Shown here in pieces: positions 1 through 10,990 of a stretch of DNA of 64,000 nt; within the stretch, counting starts at the first letter, position 1; the number at the start of each line of letters is the position of its first letter. Location of the stretch: NCBI RefSeq assembly GCF_963082655.1, contig NC_081556.1:154504559-154568558 (forward strand), read 5' to 3'. This stretch comes from Stomoxys calcitrans (taxonomy: Eukaryota > Arthropoda > Insecta > Diptera > Muscidae). The translations under genes were made by a program, and so were the position numbers. Below the pieces are notes generated by a model that did no database searches, was not told the DNA's origin, and worked only from the letters and a program-made list of their open reading frames with translations.

Positions 1-1394
1 TTAATAAGGAAAATAAAATCGTTTCAGTTTTGTTTTGCTGATGTTCCTTGGGGTATTTACACATAAATTTTATTTAAAAAATATATACTTGATAATATTT
101 ATTCGTATGTGTTTATGTATATACTCCTATATTTTAAATTTAGTCTCTATGCTATGCTCTCTAACAGCTAACATCCCTATTTGTTTGTTTTGGTCTCATT
201 TCAATTTTGTTTTAAATCTTAATAAATATTTTATTCATTTAACTAATTTGGTAGTTTTTTTTTCTTAAATAAAAAATAAAAATCAATTTTATTTCTTATA
301 TGTATTTTTTTTTTGTTTGTTTGGTGCTTTTTAGTATTGGTAGTGACTTATAACTGTTTTGTTGTGTAGGTCTGTGTGGGTGGGTAGGTGGTTGGTTGTC
401 GATACAAAAGTTCTGTGATAGTTGGTGATATGCTAGTGTTGACTACTTTTAAGATTTGTTTTTGGCCCATTCTTTGTTGTTAAATATTAGAGAGGTGTTT
501 GCTGTGTTCTTGCTGCCGTTGGGGTTGGGTGTATGAACTAGGTAAAGTTTTTGCTTAAACATTAGTTTATTTTTGAAAAAAATAATTATCTACACTTACT
601 TTAAATTTAAGCTAAACTTAAATTTATTGGTTTTTCTTTTAATCTTAGGATAGATAAAATTTTGCTGGTTTTGAAATGTTAAAGCTAAAGTCGATTTTCT
701 TTAGTTTTTAAACAAATTAAAGCTTTTTTGTTTATTTAAATTGTTGGTTGTGTTCTTTTGTTCTTAGATTTTCATTTGGATAGATGTTGTTGTTAGTCAT
801 TGTGTTGTTGTTTTTTTTCTGTTTTACGTTTAGTTGGTCGTTTATAGAGATAAACCGAAACATTTATTTAAAATTCGTATGAGTGTGTAGAATAGAATTT
901 GGAAGGAACTTTTATGCATTACATACGTATCTTTGTGTGGTCTTTGAGTCCATTCATTGTTGTTGTTGATGTCATTTTTTTTCTTTTCCTTTTGTTGTTG
1001 TTGCTGTCAGGGTGGTAGTAAGTTACAGTGGTGGTGTTGTAGAGAATTTTAAATACATTTTCAAAGAAGTTTGTAAATAGTTTTTTTTGTGTTATTCCTC
1101 TCTTTATTGTTCAAAAGTCTTTAGAATAAGAACAAAAGGTTTTTAATTGACATTGATATTGTGTTGTACCTTTATATCCTATATTATAGAAGGAAGTTTT
1201 TCCTAGCCCTTAGTACAAATACATAAGTGTGGTATTGTGGTTAATAAAAAATGTCTATAAATTGTGTTTGAAAGTTAAAAATTCTAAAGGATTTGCCAGG
1301 AGGAAATAAGCAAATTTTCTATGCAATGTGTCCTTCAGGCTTGTACAGTTAAAGGGATTGCAGTTTTTCGAATTGAAGTTGTTGAATGAATTAA
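1..1394. other. AT- and TG-rich noncoding stretch
   Basis: Long T runs and TTG/GTT-rich tracts (for example 760-1010). No open frame has coding composition. It could be distal 3' UTR or intergenic DNA downstream of the FNDC5-like gene. A 22-base segment at 855-876 is repeated in inverse orientation at 6171-6192. Confidence 0.4.
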
Positions 1395-2519
1395 GTTTTT
1401 ATACCCACCACCGAAGGATGGAAGTATATTCATTTTGTCATTCCGTTTGCAACACATCGAAATATCCATTTGCGAACCTATAAAGTATATGCATTCTTGA
1501 TCAGCGTAAAAATCTAAGACGATCTACCCATGTCCGTCCGTCTGTCTCTTGAAATCACGCTACAGTCTTTAAAAATAGACACATTGAACTGAAACTGTGC
1601 ACAAATTCTTTTTTTTGTCCCTAAGCAGGTTAAGTTCAAAGATGGGCTATATCGGACTATATCTTGATATAGCCGCCATATAGATCGATCTGCCGATTTA
1701 GGATCTTAGGCCCATAAAAGCCACATTTATTACCCGATTTTGCCAAAATTTGGGACAGCGAGTTCTGTTAGGTCCTTCGACGTCCTTCTTTAATTTGACC
1801 CAGATCGGTTCATATTTGGATATAGTTACCATATAGACCGATCTCTCGATTTAAGGCTTTGGGCCCCTAAAATGCGCATTTATTGTGTGATGTTGCCGAA
1901 ATTTGGTACAGTGAGTTAAGCCCCTCAACATACTTCCGCAATATGGCACAGATCAGTCCAGATTTGGATATAGTTGTCATATAGACCGATCTCTCGATTT
2001 GAGGTTTTGAGCCTATAAAAGCCACATTTATTACCCGATTTTGCCAAAATTTGGGACAGTGAGTTCTGTTAGGTCCTTCGACATCCTTCTTTAATTTTAC
2101 CCAGATAGGTCCAGATTTGGATATAGTTGCCATATAGACCGATCTCTCGATTTGAGGTTTTGGGCCTATAAAAAGCGCATTTATTGTGTGATGTTGCCGA
2201 AATTTGGTACAGCGAGTTAAGTTAAGCCCCTCAACATACTTCTGCAATATGGCACAGATCGGTCCAGATTTGGATATAGCTGCCATATAGGCCGATCTCT
2301 CGATTTAAAGTTTTGAACCCATAAAAGGCGCATTTATTGTCCGATGTGGCCGAAACTTGGGACATTGAGTTGAGTTAGGAACAAATTTCGATATAGCTGC
2401 TATGGGGCATAAGGTATGAATTTTTCATCGGGTTTTGACGAAAGGTGGTTTACATATATACCCGAGGTGATGGGTATCCAAAGTTCGGCCCGGCCGAACT
2501 TAACGCCTTTTTACTTGTT
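1395..2519 (+). mobile_element. DINE-1/INE-1-like (Helentron-associated) element
   Basis: Starts TTTTTATACCCACCACCG. It carries the DINE core (CCGTTTGCAACACATCGAAA, then AAAGTATATGCATTCTTGAT and GTCCGTCCGTCTGTC), then diverged tandem units of about 150 bp built on TAGCTGCCATATAGACCGAT, and ends with the hairpin TTCGGCCCGGCCGAA plus CTTGTT. The open frame on the minus strand across the units (1867-2286) is an artefact of the repeats. Confidence 0.8.
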
Positions 2520-2703
2520 TTCTGTACACTTTGAAAAGAAAACGCTTTACCCATAGTATTTTCTAGCAATACTTTGGCTTGATAAAAGTTTCTCTGAAAA
2601 GATTTATTTATTTATTACAAATTATTAATTTATGTACCAGGAAATACCAAAAAGTGATACATTTCCCCGAAATCTCAAAACATAGTGCTAGATCCGTCAA
2701 ATT

Positions 2704-3021
2704 GCAAATGCAAATTTTGCCCATGAACATTCCACTAAGGAACAGGGGCATACTTCTCACATATCAATGAGTGCAGTCCGATTTAAGTTTTTTAAGCTCA
2801 ATGATAAGGGACCTCCTTTTTATAGCCGAATCCAAACGGCGTGCCGCAGTGCGACACCTCTTTGGAGAGAAGTTTTAAATGGCATAGTACCTCACAAATG
2901 TTGCCAGCATTAGGAGGGGAAAACCACCGCTGAAAATTTTTTCTGATGGTCTCGCCAGGATTCGAACCCAGGCGTTCAGCGTCATAGGGGGACATGCTAA
3001 CCTCTGCGCTACGGTGGTCCC
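2704..3021 (-). mobile_element. tRNA-derived SINE
   Basis: Near full length. Read on the minus strand it starts ACCGTAGCGCAGAGGTTAGC (A box) and has GGGTTCGAATCCTGGCGAGA (B box). The body has GGTGTCGCACTGCGGCACGC, and the tail has ATGGGCAAAATTTGCATTTG. Confidence 0.8.
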
Positions 3022-3577
3022 CAGAATATACCCAATTAAAATTGTCTAGCGTTCCAAGCCATCAATACAACTTCCAACAGATACACAGAACCATGTGCTG
3101 TCATGGAACTAGTGCAATTGTTGCAGACAAAAATCTGTCATTACTCAAACACATGCATTGGAAGAAGTACAGCTAAAAGACAGGGTTGTCGAGCGTGGTT
3201 AATGGGGTATTTGTATCATGGATGCGTTTTCGCAATAAATACGATGTACCAACGTATGGTCCTTGAAGCCATCACACCTAATATGGCTGAAAAGTCTTCT
3301 AACCAAAGACGAAACTTCTCATAGAGGTTGGTGTGTGTTGCGATCTCTGGCTTTCCTTTTCCACATGCAAGAGAAATTCTCCGATCATTGAGTTCATCTC
3401 GAAAGAGAAACAAACGAAAATTGTGAAATTTTATGATCTTTGCCCCAACAGGCTAAGAACTTTATAATAAAATGGTTTTCCCCTAATAAAATCCCCTTAA
3501 GATATAAATTCTATTTTTGAGTTGTATGCCCAAACCTATAGGATTGGTAAATTTTAATTTTATCATTGTAAGACATA
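3022..3577. other. Unassigned AT-rich stretch
   Basis: The segment 3100-3330 (GTTGCAGACAAAAATCTGTC) recurs at 50020-50150, so it is part of a dispersed repeat of unknown type. The small open frames here do not look like genes. Confidence 0.4.
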
Positions 3578-4223
3578 ACAAGTGAAAACGTGCTTAGTTT
3601 GGCCGGGCCGAATCTTGGGTACCAACCACCATGGATTCCGCTAAAAATGTACCCTTATAAACTGAGTTTGTATTTGAATTATTTTGATCTCAAGAAGTCA
3701 TATCGCGATATCGGTACTTAGGGATGCCTATACCACCATATTGATCGATTCGGATAAAACTTGGCACTGATATTATTAGATAGGGCTTTTTCAGCCAAAT
3801 CCCATGAAAATTGAGGCTTTTAAGGGCTAAAGAAGTCAAATCGGGGGATAGGTTTATATGGGGCTTTATCTGTCTATAGACCGATTCGAATCATACTTGG
3901 CATGAATGTTGGAGGTTATAACTCAAGTCTATGTTTCAAATTTTAGCCAAATCGGATGAAAATTGAGGCTTCTGGGGGCTCAAAAAGTCAAATCCGGGGA
4001 TCGGCTATATCTGTTTAGAGACCGATTTGGATCATACTTGGCATGGATGTTGGAGGTTATAACTCAAATTTTAGCCAAATTGGTTGAAAATTAAGGCTTT
4101 TAGGGGCTCAAGAAGTCAAATCAGGGAATCGGTTTATATGGGGGCTATATGGAAATTTGTGTCCGAAAATTGTGTCCTTTCTTTGGTTCGATCGAGGAAA
4201 ACTCTTTAAGTTTGAATACTCAG
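3578..4223 (-). mobile_element. DINE-like element, divergent subfamily
   Basis: Starts AACAAGTGAAAACGTGCTTA, then TTTGGCCGGGCCGAATCTTG (the right-end hairpin in reverse) and diverged units with GGTTTATATGGGG. It belongs to the same subfamily as 38000-39287. It lacks the GTCC end and abuts a plus-strand element. Confidence 0.65.
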
Positions 4224-4974
4224 TTTTTATACTCTCCACCATAGGATGGGGGTATACAAATTTCGTCATTCTGTTTGTAACACCTCGAAATATGCGTCTA
4301 AGACACCATAAAGTATATATATTCTTGATCGTCGTGACATATTATATCGATCTAGCCATGTCCGTCCGTCCGTCCATCTATCCGTCCGTCCGTCTGTCCG
4401 TCCGTGCGTCTGTCGAAAGCTCGTTAACTTTCGAAGGAATAAAGCTAACCGCTTGAAATTTTGCACAAATATCTTTTATTAGTATAGGTCGGTTGGTATT
4501 GTAATTGGGCCAAATCGGTCCATATTTTGCTATAGCTGCCATATAAACCGATCTTGGGTGTTGATTTCTTGAGCCTATAGAGGGCGCAATTCTCGTCCGA
4601 TTTGCCTGAAATTTTGTACAACGGCTTCTCTCATGACCTTCAACATACGTGCATAATATAGTCTGAATCGATCAATAGCTTGATACAGCTCCCATATAAA
4701 CCTATCTCCCGATTTTGCTTCTTGAGCCCCTACAAGGCGCAATTCTTATCCGAATTAACTGAAATATTACACAATGACTTCTACAATGTTCAGCATTCAT
4801 TTATGGTCCGAAACAGACTATAACTTGATATAGCTCCAATAGCATAACAGTTCTAATTCAATATTCTATGTGTGTCTAAAAAGAGATCTCGCGAATAGAA
4901 CTCGACAAATGCAATCAATGGTGGAGGGTATATAAGATTCGGACCGGCCGAACTTTGCACGCTTTTACTTGTTA
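4224..4974 (+). mobile_element. DINE-1-like element
   Basis: Starts TTTTTATACTCTCCACCATA, with core GTTTGTAACACCTCGAAATA and AAAGTATATATATTCTTGAT and a short GTCCGTCC tract (4361-4410). Tandem units follow (GCCATATAAACCGATCT), then the end ACCGGCCGAACTTTGCACGC and TTTTACTTGTT. Confidence 0.8.
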
Positions 4975-5140
4975 GATATATTTGTTCTTTCAGAATCCAG
5001 TCTCACTGATGGTTAAAAATGATTCAAGATATGTTTTCTTAAAGATTATTAAATTGAAAAAAGAAATCCAATTTTCTAATCTTTTAAGAAAAATGTAATT
5101 TGCTCAAAGATTTTTTACTTGATATTAAGAAACTATTATC
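4975..5140. other. AT-rich noncoding stretch
   Basis: No repeat or gene recognised. Confidence 0.4.
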
Positions 5141-6202
5141 TTTATTTGTAGTCTAATACATACTTAATTCTCATTATTATTAAATTTAAAGACAATGTCG
5201 TTGTTAAAAGGTGTCGCTTCATGAACTCGAAATAATTGTGAAAATCCTTAGATCAAGAAAAAAGGTTTTTTTTTTTGTTTTTTGAAGAGAAATGCTTCTT
5301 TTGATGATAATGGTTGTCATAAACATTTTCTAAAAATTTTATTACTTTGGTGGAGAGACAAAATAAAAATATACTAAATTCAAAGATTGTATTTTAATAG
5401 AAAGTTATAAAGAGAATAGTAAAAAAACCCAAATCTGTTAATGTCGACTTATCACATAAGCTTTCCTTTTCTTAATATAGTATATCCATTTTAAAAAATA
5501 GTTTATGTCACTGAAATGTAAATGGCAGCTTTGCATTACATTTTAGAAAAAGACCAATTGATGTGAATTTAGAAACTAGAAAATGCTTTAGTTACTGTAT
5601 ACAGATTTGATTTTGCTAAATCGGAAAGTTTTAAATACAAATTAGTTGAAATAATGTTGAGACAGTTGAAATATAGATGGCAGGCCATATTTAATAACAA
5701 TTGCCACCAGACATTGATTTTTGTGAAGATTCTAGTCAAGAAGATATCCTCCTCAGCAAGAATTAATAGATTTGCCCATGTACAAAAAAACAGTTTACTA
5801 TGAAAAACTTTACACATGTATGTATGTAGTCTAATTTCGTACAAAAATGACATCTACATTTTTCCTATCGACTATTAAAAGATACTTAGGTATTATTAAA
5901 ATTATTATTTTTTTTTGTCATAAATTGTGTATATATAAATAGATTCAGATGACATCAATATACACATATAAATATATAAAAAATATCTACCACTAAAAAT
6001 GACTTGGGTTTTTTGGTTCTTAAGAAAAAAAGTTGATTTCAAAAAATACCTCCCTTTTTACTGGTTTCACTGCCCGTCCGATGTGTTCCCAATTCCATTT
6101 TTGTTTAGGTCACTTGATGTTCATGATGTTGTTGTTGTTCTTGTCGTTAGTGATCTTTGGCGGATTGGGTGAATTTTAAATAAATGTTTCGGCTACCATT
6201 TG
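5141..6202 (-). other. Probable 3' UTR, end uncertain
   Basis: Sequence after the TAA at 6203 is AT-rich and noncoding. The first canonical AATAAA on this strand that I see is at 5146-5141; an ATTAAA variant lies nearer, around 5690. Neither has a clear GT-rich element after it, so the end of the transcript is a guess. Confidence 0.25.
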
Positions 6203-6967
6203 TTACAAACAATCACTGGGCGGGGGCTTTTCATCGGAGGGTGATGGCCCCGATACCGAAACCATGGGTAAGTTGCTAATTTTCGGTGTTATACACTTCA
6301 GTTTTAATGCCTTGGGGCTACTATGAGCGGATGAGAGTACCGGCGATGCTGTTGAAGAACGTTGACGCACCAGGCCACGAGGCCGACTAACTACCACACT
6401 TGAGATGGGCGTAGGGGCTGGTGCAGGTGCGAGAGCGGTCACCAGGGGATGGGCAGGTGCCAGCGCTGGCACAAGAACGGCAGCGGGTGCTATCGCTGGC
6501 ACAAGTGCCGGCGCTGGAGCGATAATCGATGATGTGGCAACAACTGTGGGTGCCGGTGTGGGTGCTATTGGCACAACGGTTACCGGATCTATGGGTATTG
6601 AAACCAATTCTTCAACTGTATCGGCTGAGTCGTGGGAAGCTGAATTGAATGATGCTGTATTGGCAGAACTTAAAGGCGGCGCTGGTGGTGGCGGTATAGC
6701 CACTGCTTTCTGCTGTTCCTCCCTGATGTGAGAGGGCGGTGTCTCTATGGAGATGCTGCCCACCACCTTATTCGAGGTGGTCACTGTCGCCGAATGGTTG
6801 AGCACACTGGTGGCGGCCAATAGTTTTTCAACGTTCGTTTTGAGCGCTACTATGGGATGATTTTCAACACTTCTTGAGCATTCTTGCAGTTCGATGGCAT
6901 TTTCATTTTGAGCATCTTGGCCGCTGTTGTCATCGGTGTGCCATTGGCGATTTTCGACAAAACTTTT
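6203..6967 (-). CDS. idit: FNDC5-like protein, last coding exon (Ala/Pro-rich tail)
   Basis: A 765-nt terminal exon of 254 codons plus TAA at 6205-6203. The acceptor is TGACTATTACAG before 6967, phase 0, matching the phase-0 donor at 18118. It begins KSFVENRQWHTDDNSGQDAQ. It then has a Glu/Asn-rich stretch, a polyproline run (PPPPAPP), a long Ala/Pro/Val low-complexity region (APALVPAIAPAAVLVPALAP), and a basic Ser-rich region (RPRGLVRQRSSTASP, SSAHSSPKALKLK). It ends GPSPSDEKPPPSDCL. I see no catalytic domain, and the whole exon is probably disordered. It is translated only if the TAG at 18884-18886 is bypassed; otherwise it is 3' UTR. Against that, a 254-codon frame that ends cleanly and joins in phase is unlikely for untranslated sequence. 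Confidence 0.78.
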   Translation of the reverse strand, partial: KSFVENRQWHTDDNSGQDAQNENAIELQECSRSVENHPIVALKTNVEKLLAATSVLNHSATVTTSNKVVGSISIETPPSHIREEQQKAVAIPPPPAPPLSSANTASFNSASHDSADTVEELVSIPIDPVTVVPIAPTPAPTVVATSSIIAPAPALVPAIAPAAVLVPALAPAHPLVTALAPAPAPTPISSVVVSRPRGLVRQRSSTASPVLSSAHSSPKALKLKCITPKISNLPMVSVSGPSPSDEKPPPSDCL

Positions 6968-7589
6968 CTGTAATAGTCACATGATAAGAAGTTAATAGAG
7001 AGAGAAAAAAATATTTGGTATGAGCTGAAGAGACTTGTTACTTTAAAGAAATACATCAAAAAAAATTAAAGCTTTAAATTTAAATAATATTTGTAACCAA
7101 CCCAGAGGGGATATGCAATCCGCTGTTTCGAGGAAAGTTAGGGATCTAAGGAGCGAAGGGGAGTATGGTTTATGGGTTTCTAGACATTGGCCTAGAATTT
7201 CTCGATGTTGCAGCTGGCGGGAGAATCTTTGAACAGTAGTGGATTACATATCAATACCTTTATCGTTCCTTATTAAATGCCTTGGAGAAATCTACAGCAA
7301 AATCACTACAAACTAGTGGATAGAGCAACTCCGACGTTCTAATCGAAATGCCAAATTAGCTTCCAACAACTATTAAGGCTTTTTTTCTACGAGTCTACGA
7401 TTAAAAGTGAGGGGCATATTTCAATTGATTGGTTATTTGCAGGGTAATTTAGTTCCTTCACCCTTTCTAGGGATCAGCTGAACGTTCGAAAAACTTTATC
7501 GTCCAAATATATTTTTAAACATGTTATTGATCAGCTATAGACTTCAATCATTTCTAATGCATTATTTATTTAAACAACATTACGTAATT

Positions 7590-8830
7590 ATAACCACCAC
7601 CGTAGGATAGGGGATATATTCATTTAGTCATCCCGTTTGCAACACATCGAAATATCAATTTCGGACCCTACATATATATTTCGGATCGTCGTAAAATTCT
7701 AAGACGGTTTAAAGATATCCTTGTGTCTGTCCGTCCGTCTGTAATAATCACTCTAGAGCCTTCATAAATTGAGATATTGAGCTGAAATTTGGCACAGATG
7801 CGTCTTTTGATGCACGCTGGTTAAGTTCTTGATTGGGCCAAATCGAACCATATTTGGATATAGCTGCTATGTAGACCGATTTTCCGATAAAGGGTCTAAT
7901 GCCCATGAAAACGTTATTATTCATCCGATTTTGCTGAAATTTAAAACAGTGAGTAGATGAAGGCTTCCCGACAACTGACCTAGATATGGTTCAGATTGGA
8001 CTATATTTAGATATAGCTACCATATAGACCGATCTCCCGATAGAGGGTCTGAAGACCATAAAAGCTTTTTTTATTACCGATTACCCGATTTCGCTGAAAT
8101 TTTAAACAGTGGGTTATTTAAAGCCTCCCAACATCTGACCCAAATATGGTTCAGATCGGACTTTATTTAGATTTAGCTCCCATATAGACCGATCTCCCGA
8201 TAAAGGGTCTGAAGGCCATAAAAGCTTTAATTTTTATCCGATTTCGTTGAAATTTGAAATAGTGCGCAGTTTTAAGCCTCCTGACACCCGACCTAAATAT
8301 GGTTCAGATCGGACTATCTTTAAATATAGCTGTCATATAGACCGATCTGCCGATAAGGGGACTGAAGCCCATTAAAGCTTTTTTTATTACCCGATTTCGC
8401 TGAAATTTGAAAAAGTGAGTTATTTTTAGCCTCCTGACACCCGACCTAAATATAGTTCAGATCGGACTATCTTTAGATATAGTTGCCATATAGACCGATC
8501 TGCTGATAAGGGGACTGAAGCCCATTAAACCTTTTTTTTACCCGATTTCGCTGAAATTTGAAACAGTGAGTTTTTCTGAGCTTCACGATATCCGACCTTA
8601 ATATGGCTCAGATCGGTTTATAATTGGTTATATCTGCCAAAAAGACCAATATTTTGTTCTACAAAATTGAATAGTCACATATATATTAGACCACTCAATG
8701 TCCGCGCCGAATTTGGTTGGATAAGTTATCCAATTTTCAGCGGATTGTGACGAAAGTGGATTTACATATATACCCGATGTGGTGGGTATCTAAAGTTCGG
8801 CCCGGCCGAATTTAATGCCTTTTTCCTTTT
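7590..8830 (+). mobile_element. DINE-1-like element
   Basis: Starts ACCACCACCGTAGGATAGGG, with core CCGTTTGCAACACATCGAAA and GTCTGTCCGTCCGTCTG. About five tandem units of roughly 150 bp follow (AGACCGATCTCCCGATAAAG). It ends GTTCGGCCCGGCCGAATTTA. Confidence 0.8.
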
Positions 8831-9050
8831 TTTATTAAAATATTTTTGTATTAGGAACAAATAAATGAATGAAAGTCTAAAACTCAGATTGAGTTTTATT
8901 TAATAATTTCGACTTGTTGTTGGCTCGTATATCTTTCCATCATGAAATGGCAAACCTTACTGAAGAGAAATGCCAAAAGCAATGGCGTCGTTTGCGGCCC
9001 CTATCTGTCACATTTGTAGCGTCCCTGAAAACATGATAGCAAAATTACAA

Positions 9051-9360
9051 CAAATTTTGCTAATGAACATTCCACTAAGGAACAGGGGGAAACTTCTCAC
9101 ATATCAAAGAGTGCAGTCCGATTCAAGTTTTGAGCTCAATGATAAGGGGCCTCCTTTTTATAGCCGAGTCCGAACGGTGTGCCGCAGTGCGACACCTCTT
9201 TGGAGAGAAGTTTTACATGGCATAGTACCTCACAAATGTTCCCAGCATTAGAAGGGGAAAACCACCGCTGAAAATTTTATCTGATGGTCTCGCCAGGATT
9301 CGAACCCAGGCGTTCAGCGTCATAAGCGAACATGCTAACCTCTGCGCTACGGTGGACTCC
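9051..9360 (-). mobile_element. tRNA-derived SINE
   Basis: Near full length, same consensus as 2704-3021. The B box (GGGTTCGAATCCTGGCGAGA) and A box (GCGCAGAGGTTAGCATG) are intact on the minus strand. Confidence 0.8.
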
Positions 9361-9371
9361 AAATGGCTTCC

Positions 9372-9553
9372 AAATGATAGCGGTAGAACGAAAAAAAGTT
9401 ATCCATTAGAAATGTTGCTCAGATTCTGAAAGTCGTTGGGTACTTTAAATGCGCCATATCGGTTCAGTATTGGATATAGCCCCCTTGCACCCATACAACC
9501 CGATCTCCTGATTTGGCTACTTTAGCGCCTGGAAGCCGCAATTATTATCCCCA
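9372..9553 (+). mobile_element. DINE-like fragment
   Basis: About 180 bp of unit sequence (TGGATATAGCCCCCTTGCAC, CCCGATCTCCTGATTTGGCT) directly before a complete element. It lacks both ends. Confidence 0.55.
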
Positions 9554-10837
9554 TTTTTATCCCCTCCACCATAGGATGGGGGTATACTAATTTCGTCATT
9601 CTGTTTGTAACTCCTCGAAATATTCGTCTCAGACCCCATAAATTCTTGATAGTCATGATATTTTAAGTCGATTTAGCCAAGTCCGTCCGTCTGTCCGTCC
9701 ATCCGACGGTCAGTCCGTCTGTCCGTCCATCTGTCCGTCCGTACGTCGGTCTGCCCATCCTTCTGTCCGTCCGTCTGTCTGTCCGTCCGTTTGTCTGTCT
9801 GTCCGCCTGTCCGTCCGTCTGTCCGTCCGTCCGTCCGTCTGTGCGTCTTTCCGTCTGTCCGTCTGTCCGTCCGTCTGTCCGTCCGTCTGTCCGTCCGTCT
9901 GTCCGTCCGTCTGTCCGTCCGTCTGTCCGTCCGTCTGTCCGTCCGTCTGTCCGTCCGTCTGTCCGTCTGTCCGTCCGTCCGTCTGTCCGTCCGTCTGTCT
10001 GTTGAAAGCACGCTAACTTTCGAAGGACTAAAGCTATCCGCTTTAAATTTTGCACAAATACTTTTAATAAGTGTAGGTCGGTTGGGATTGTAAAAGGGCC
10101 ATATCGGTCCATATTTTGATATAGCTGCCATATAAACCGATCTGGGATCTCGACTTCATGAGCCACTAGAGGACGCAATTCTTGTTGGATTTGGCTGAAA
10201 TATTGCATGATATGTTTTGTTATAGTTCCCAACAACTGTGCCAATTATGGTTCCAATCGGTCCATAACCTGACGTAGCTGTCATATAAACCGATCTGGGG
10301 TCTTGACTTCTTGAGCCTTTAGAAGGCGCAATTCCTATCCGATTTGGCTGAAATTTTGCATGACGTGTTTTGTTATGACTTCTAACAATTGTGCCAGATA
10401 TGGTTAAAATCTGTCCATAACTTGATATAGCTGCCATATAATCTGATCTGGGATCTTGACTTCTTGAGCCTCAAGAGGGCATAATTAATATCCGATTTGG
10501 CTGAAATTTTGTACAACGGCTTCTCCTATGACCTTCAATATACGTGTCAAATATGGTCTGAATCGGTCTTCAGCCTGTTATAGATCCCCTATAAACCGAT
10601 CTCCCTAATTTACTTCTTGATTCCCTAAAAGGCTCAATTCTTATTTGATTTGGCTGAAATTTTACACATAGATTTCTACTGTGGCCCCCAACACTCAATT
10701 CAATTAGCATAGCAGTTTTTTTCTTTTACCCTTTGTTTGTCTAAAAAGAGATACCGGGAAAGAACTTGACAAATGCGATCAATGGTGGAGGGTATTTAAG
10801 ATTCGGCCCGGCCGAACACAGCACGCTTTTACTTGTT
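9554..10837 (+). mobile_element. DINE-1-like element with expanded GTCC/GTCT array
   Basis: Starts TTTTTATCCCCTCCACCATA. The core is followed by a GTCY microsatellite of about 325 bp, then CTAACTTTCGAAGGACTAAA, four tandem units with GCCATATAAACCGATCTGGG, and the end TTCGGCCCGGCCGAACACAG with TTTTACTTGTT. Confidence 0.85.
9681..10005 (+). repeat. GTCC/GTCT tetranucleotide microsatellite
   Basis: Nearly uninterrupted GTCCGTCT and GTCCGTCCGTCT units inside a DINE-like element. It is open in several frames on both strands (Arg/Thr/Asp or Ser/Val/Arg/Leu repeats), which are not genes. Confidence 0.95.
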
Positions 10838-10990
10838 CCGATTAGTCTTATACGGCTCCTAGAAGCTTAAATTTTGGCTTGATTTGGCAGAAATTTGCCA
10901 GGTAAAGTACATATATGCCTTGCAGCTAAGTTAATTTGTGGTGGATTCCCAAGATTGGGTAAGGCTGAACATAGGATATTTTTACTTGTT
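10838..10990 (+). mobile_element. DINE-like right-end remnant
   Basis: Ends GTGGTGGATTCCCAAGATTG, then GGCTGAACATAGGATATTTT and TACTTGTT, a decayed right terminus next to the preceding element. Confidence 0.5.

Noticed and set aside
1867..2286. 139-codon minus-strand frame with repeated MAAISKSGP-like words
   Set aside because: It is the translation of diverged DINE-like tandem units; similar words appear at 10156-10437, 55492-55680 and 62152-62743.
2938..3021. SINE head as a functional tRNA gene
   Set aside because: A and B boxes are present, but the acceptor and anticodon stems do not close, and the same head is followed by the same 270-bp body in every copy.
6405..6731. Plus-strand Gly/Ala-rich frame
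   Set aside because: Antisense shadow of the Ala/Pro-rich final exon of the FNDC5-like gene.
9663..10244. Long Arg/Thr/Asp and Ser/Val/Arg open frames
   Set aside because: They are translations of the GTCC/GTCT microsatellite, open in several frames on both strands; the same holds at 27230-27715 and 53555-54032.
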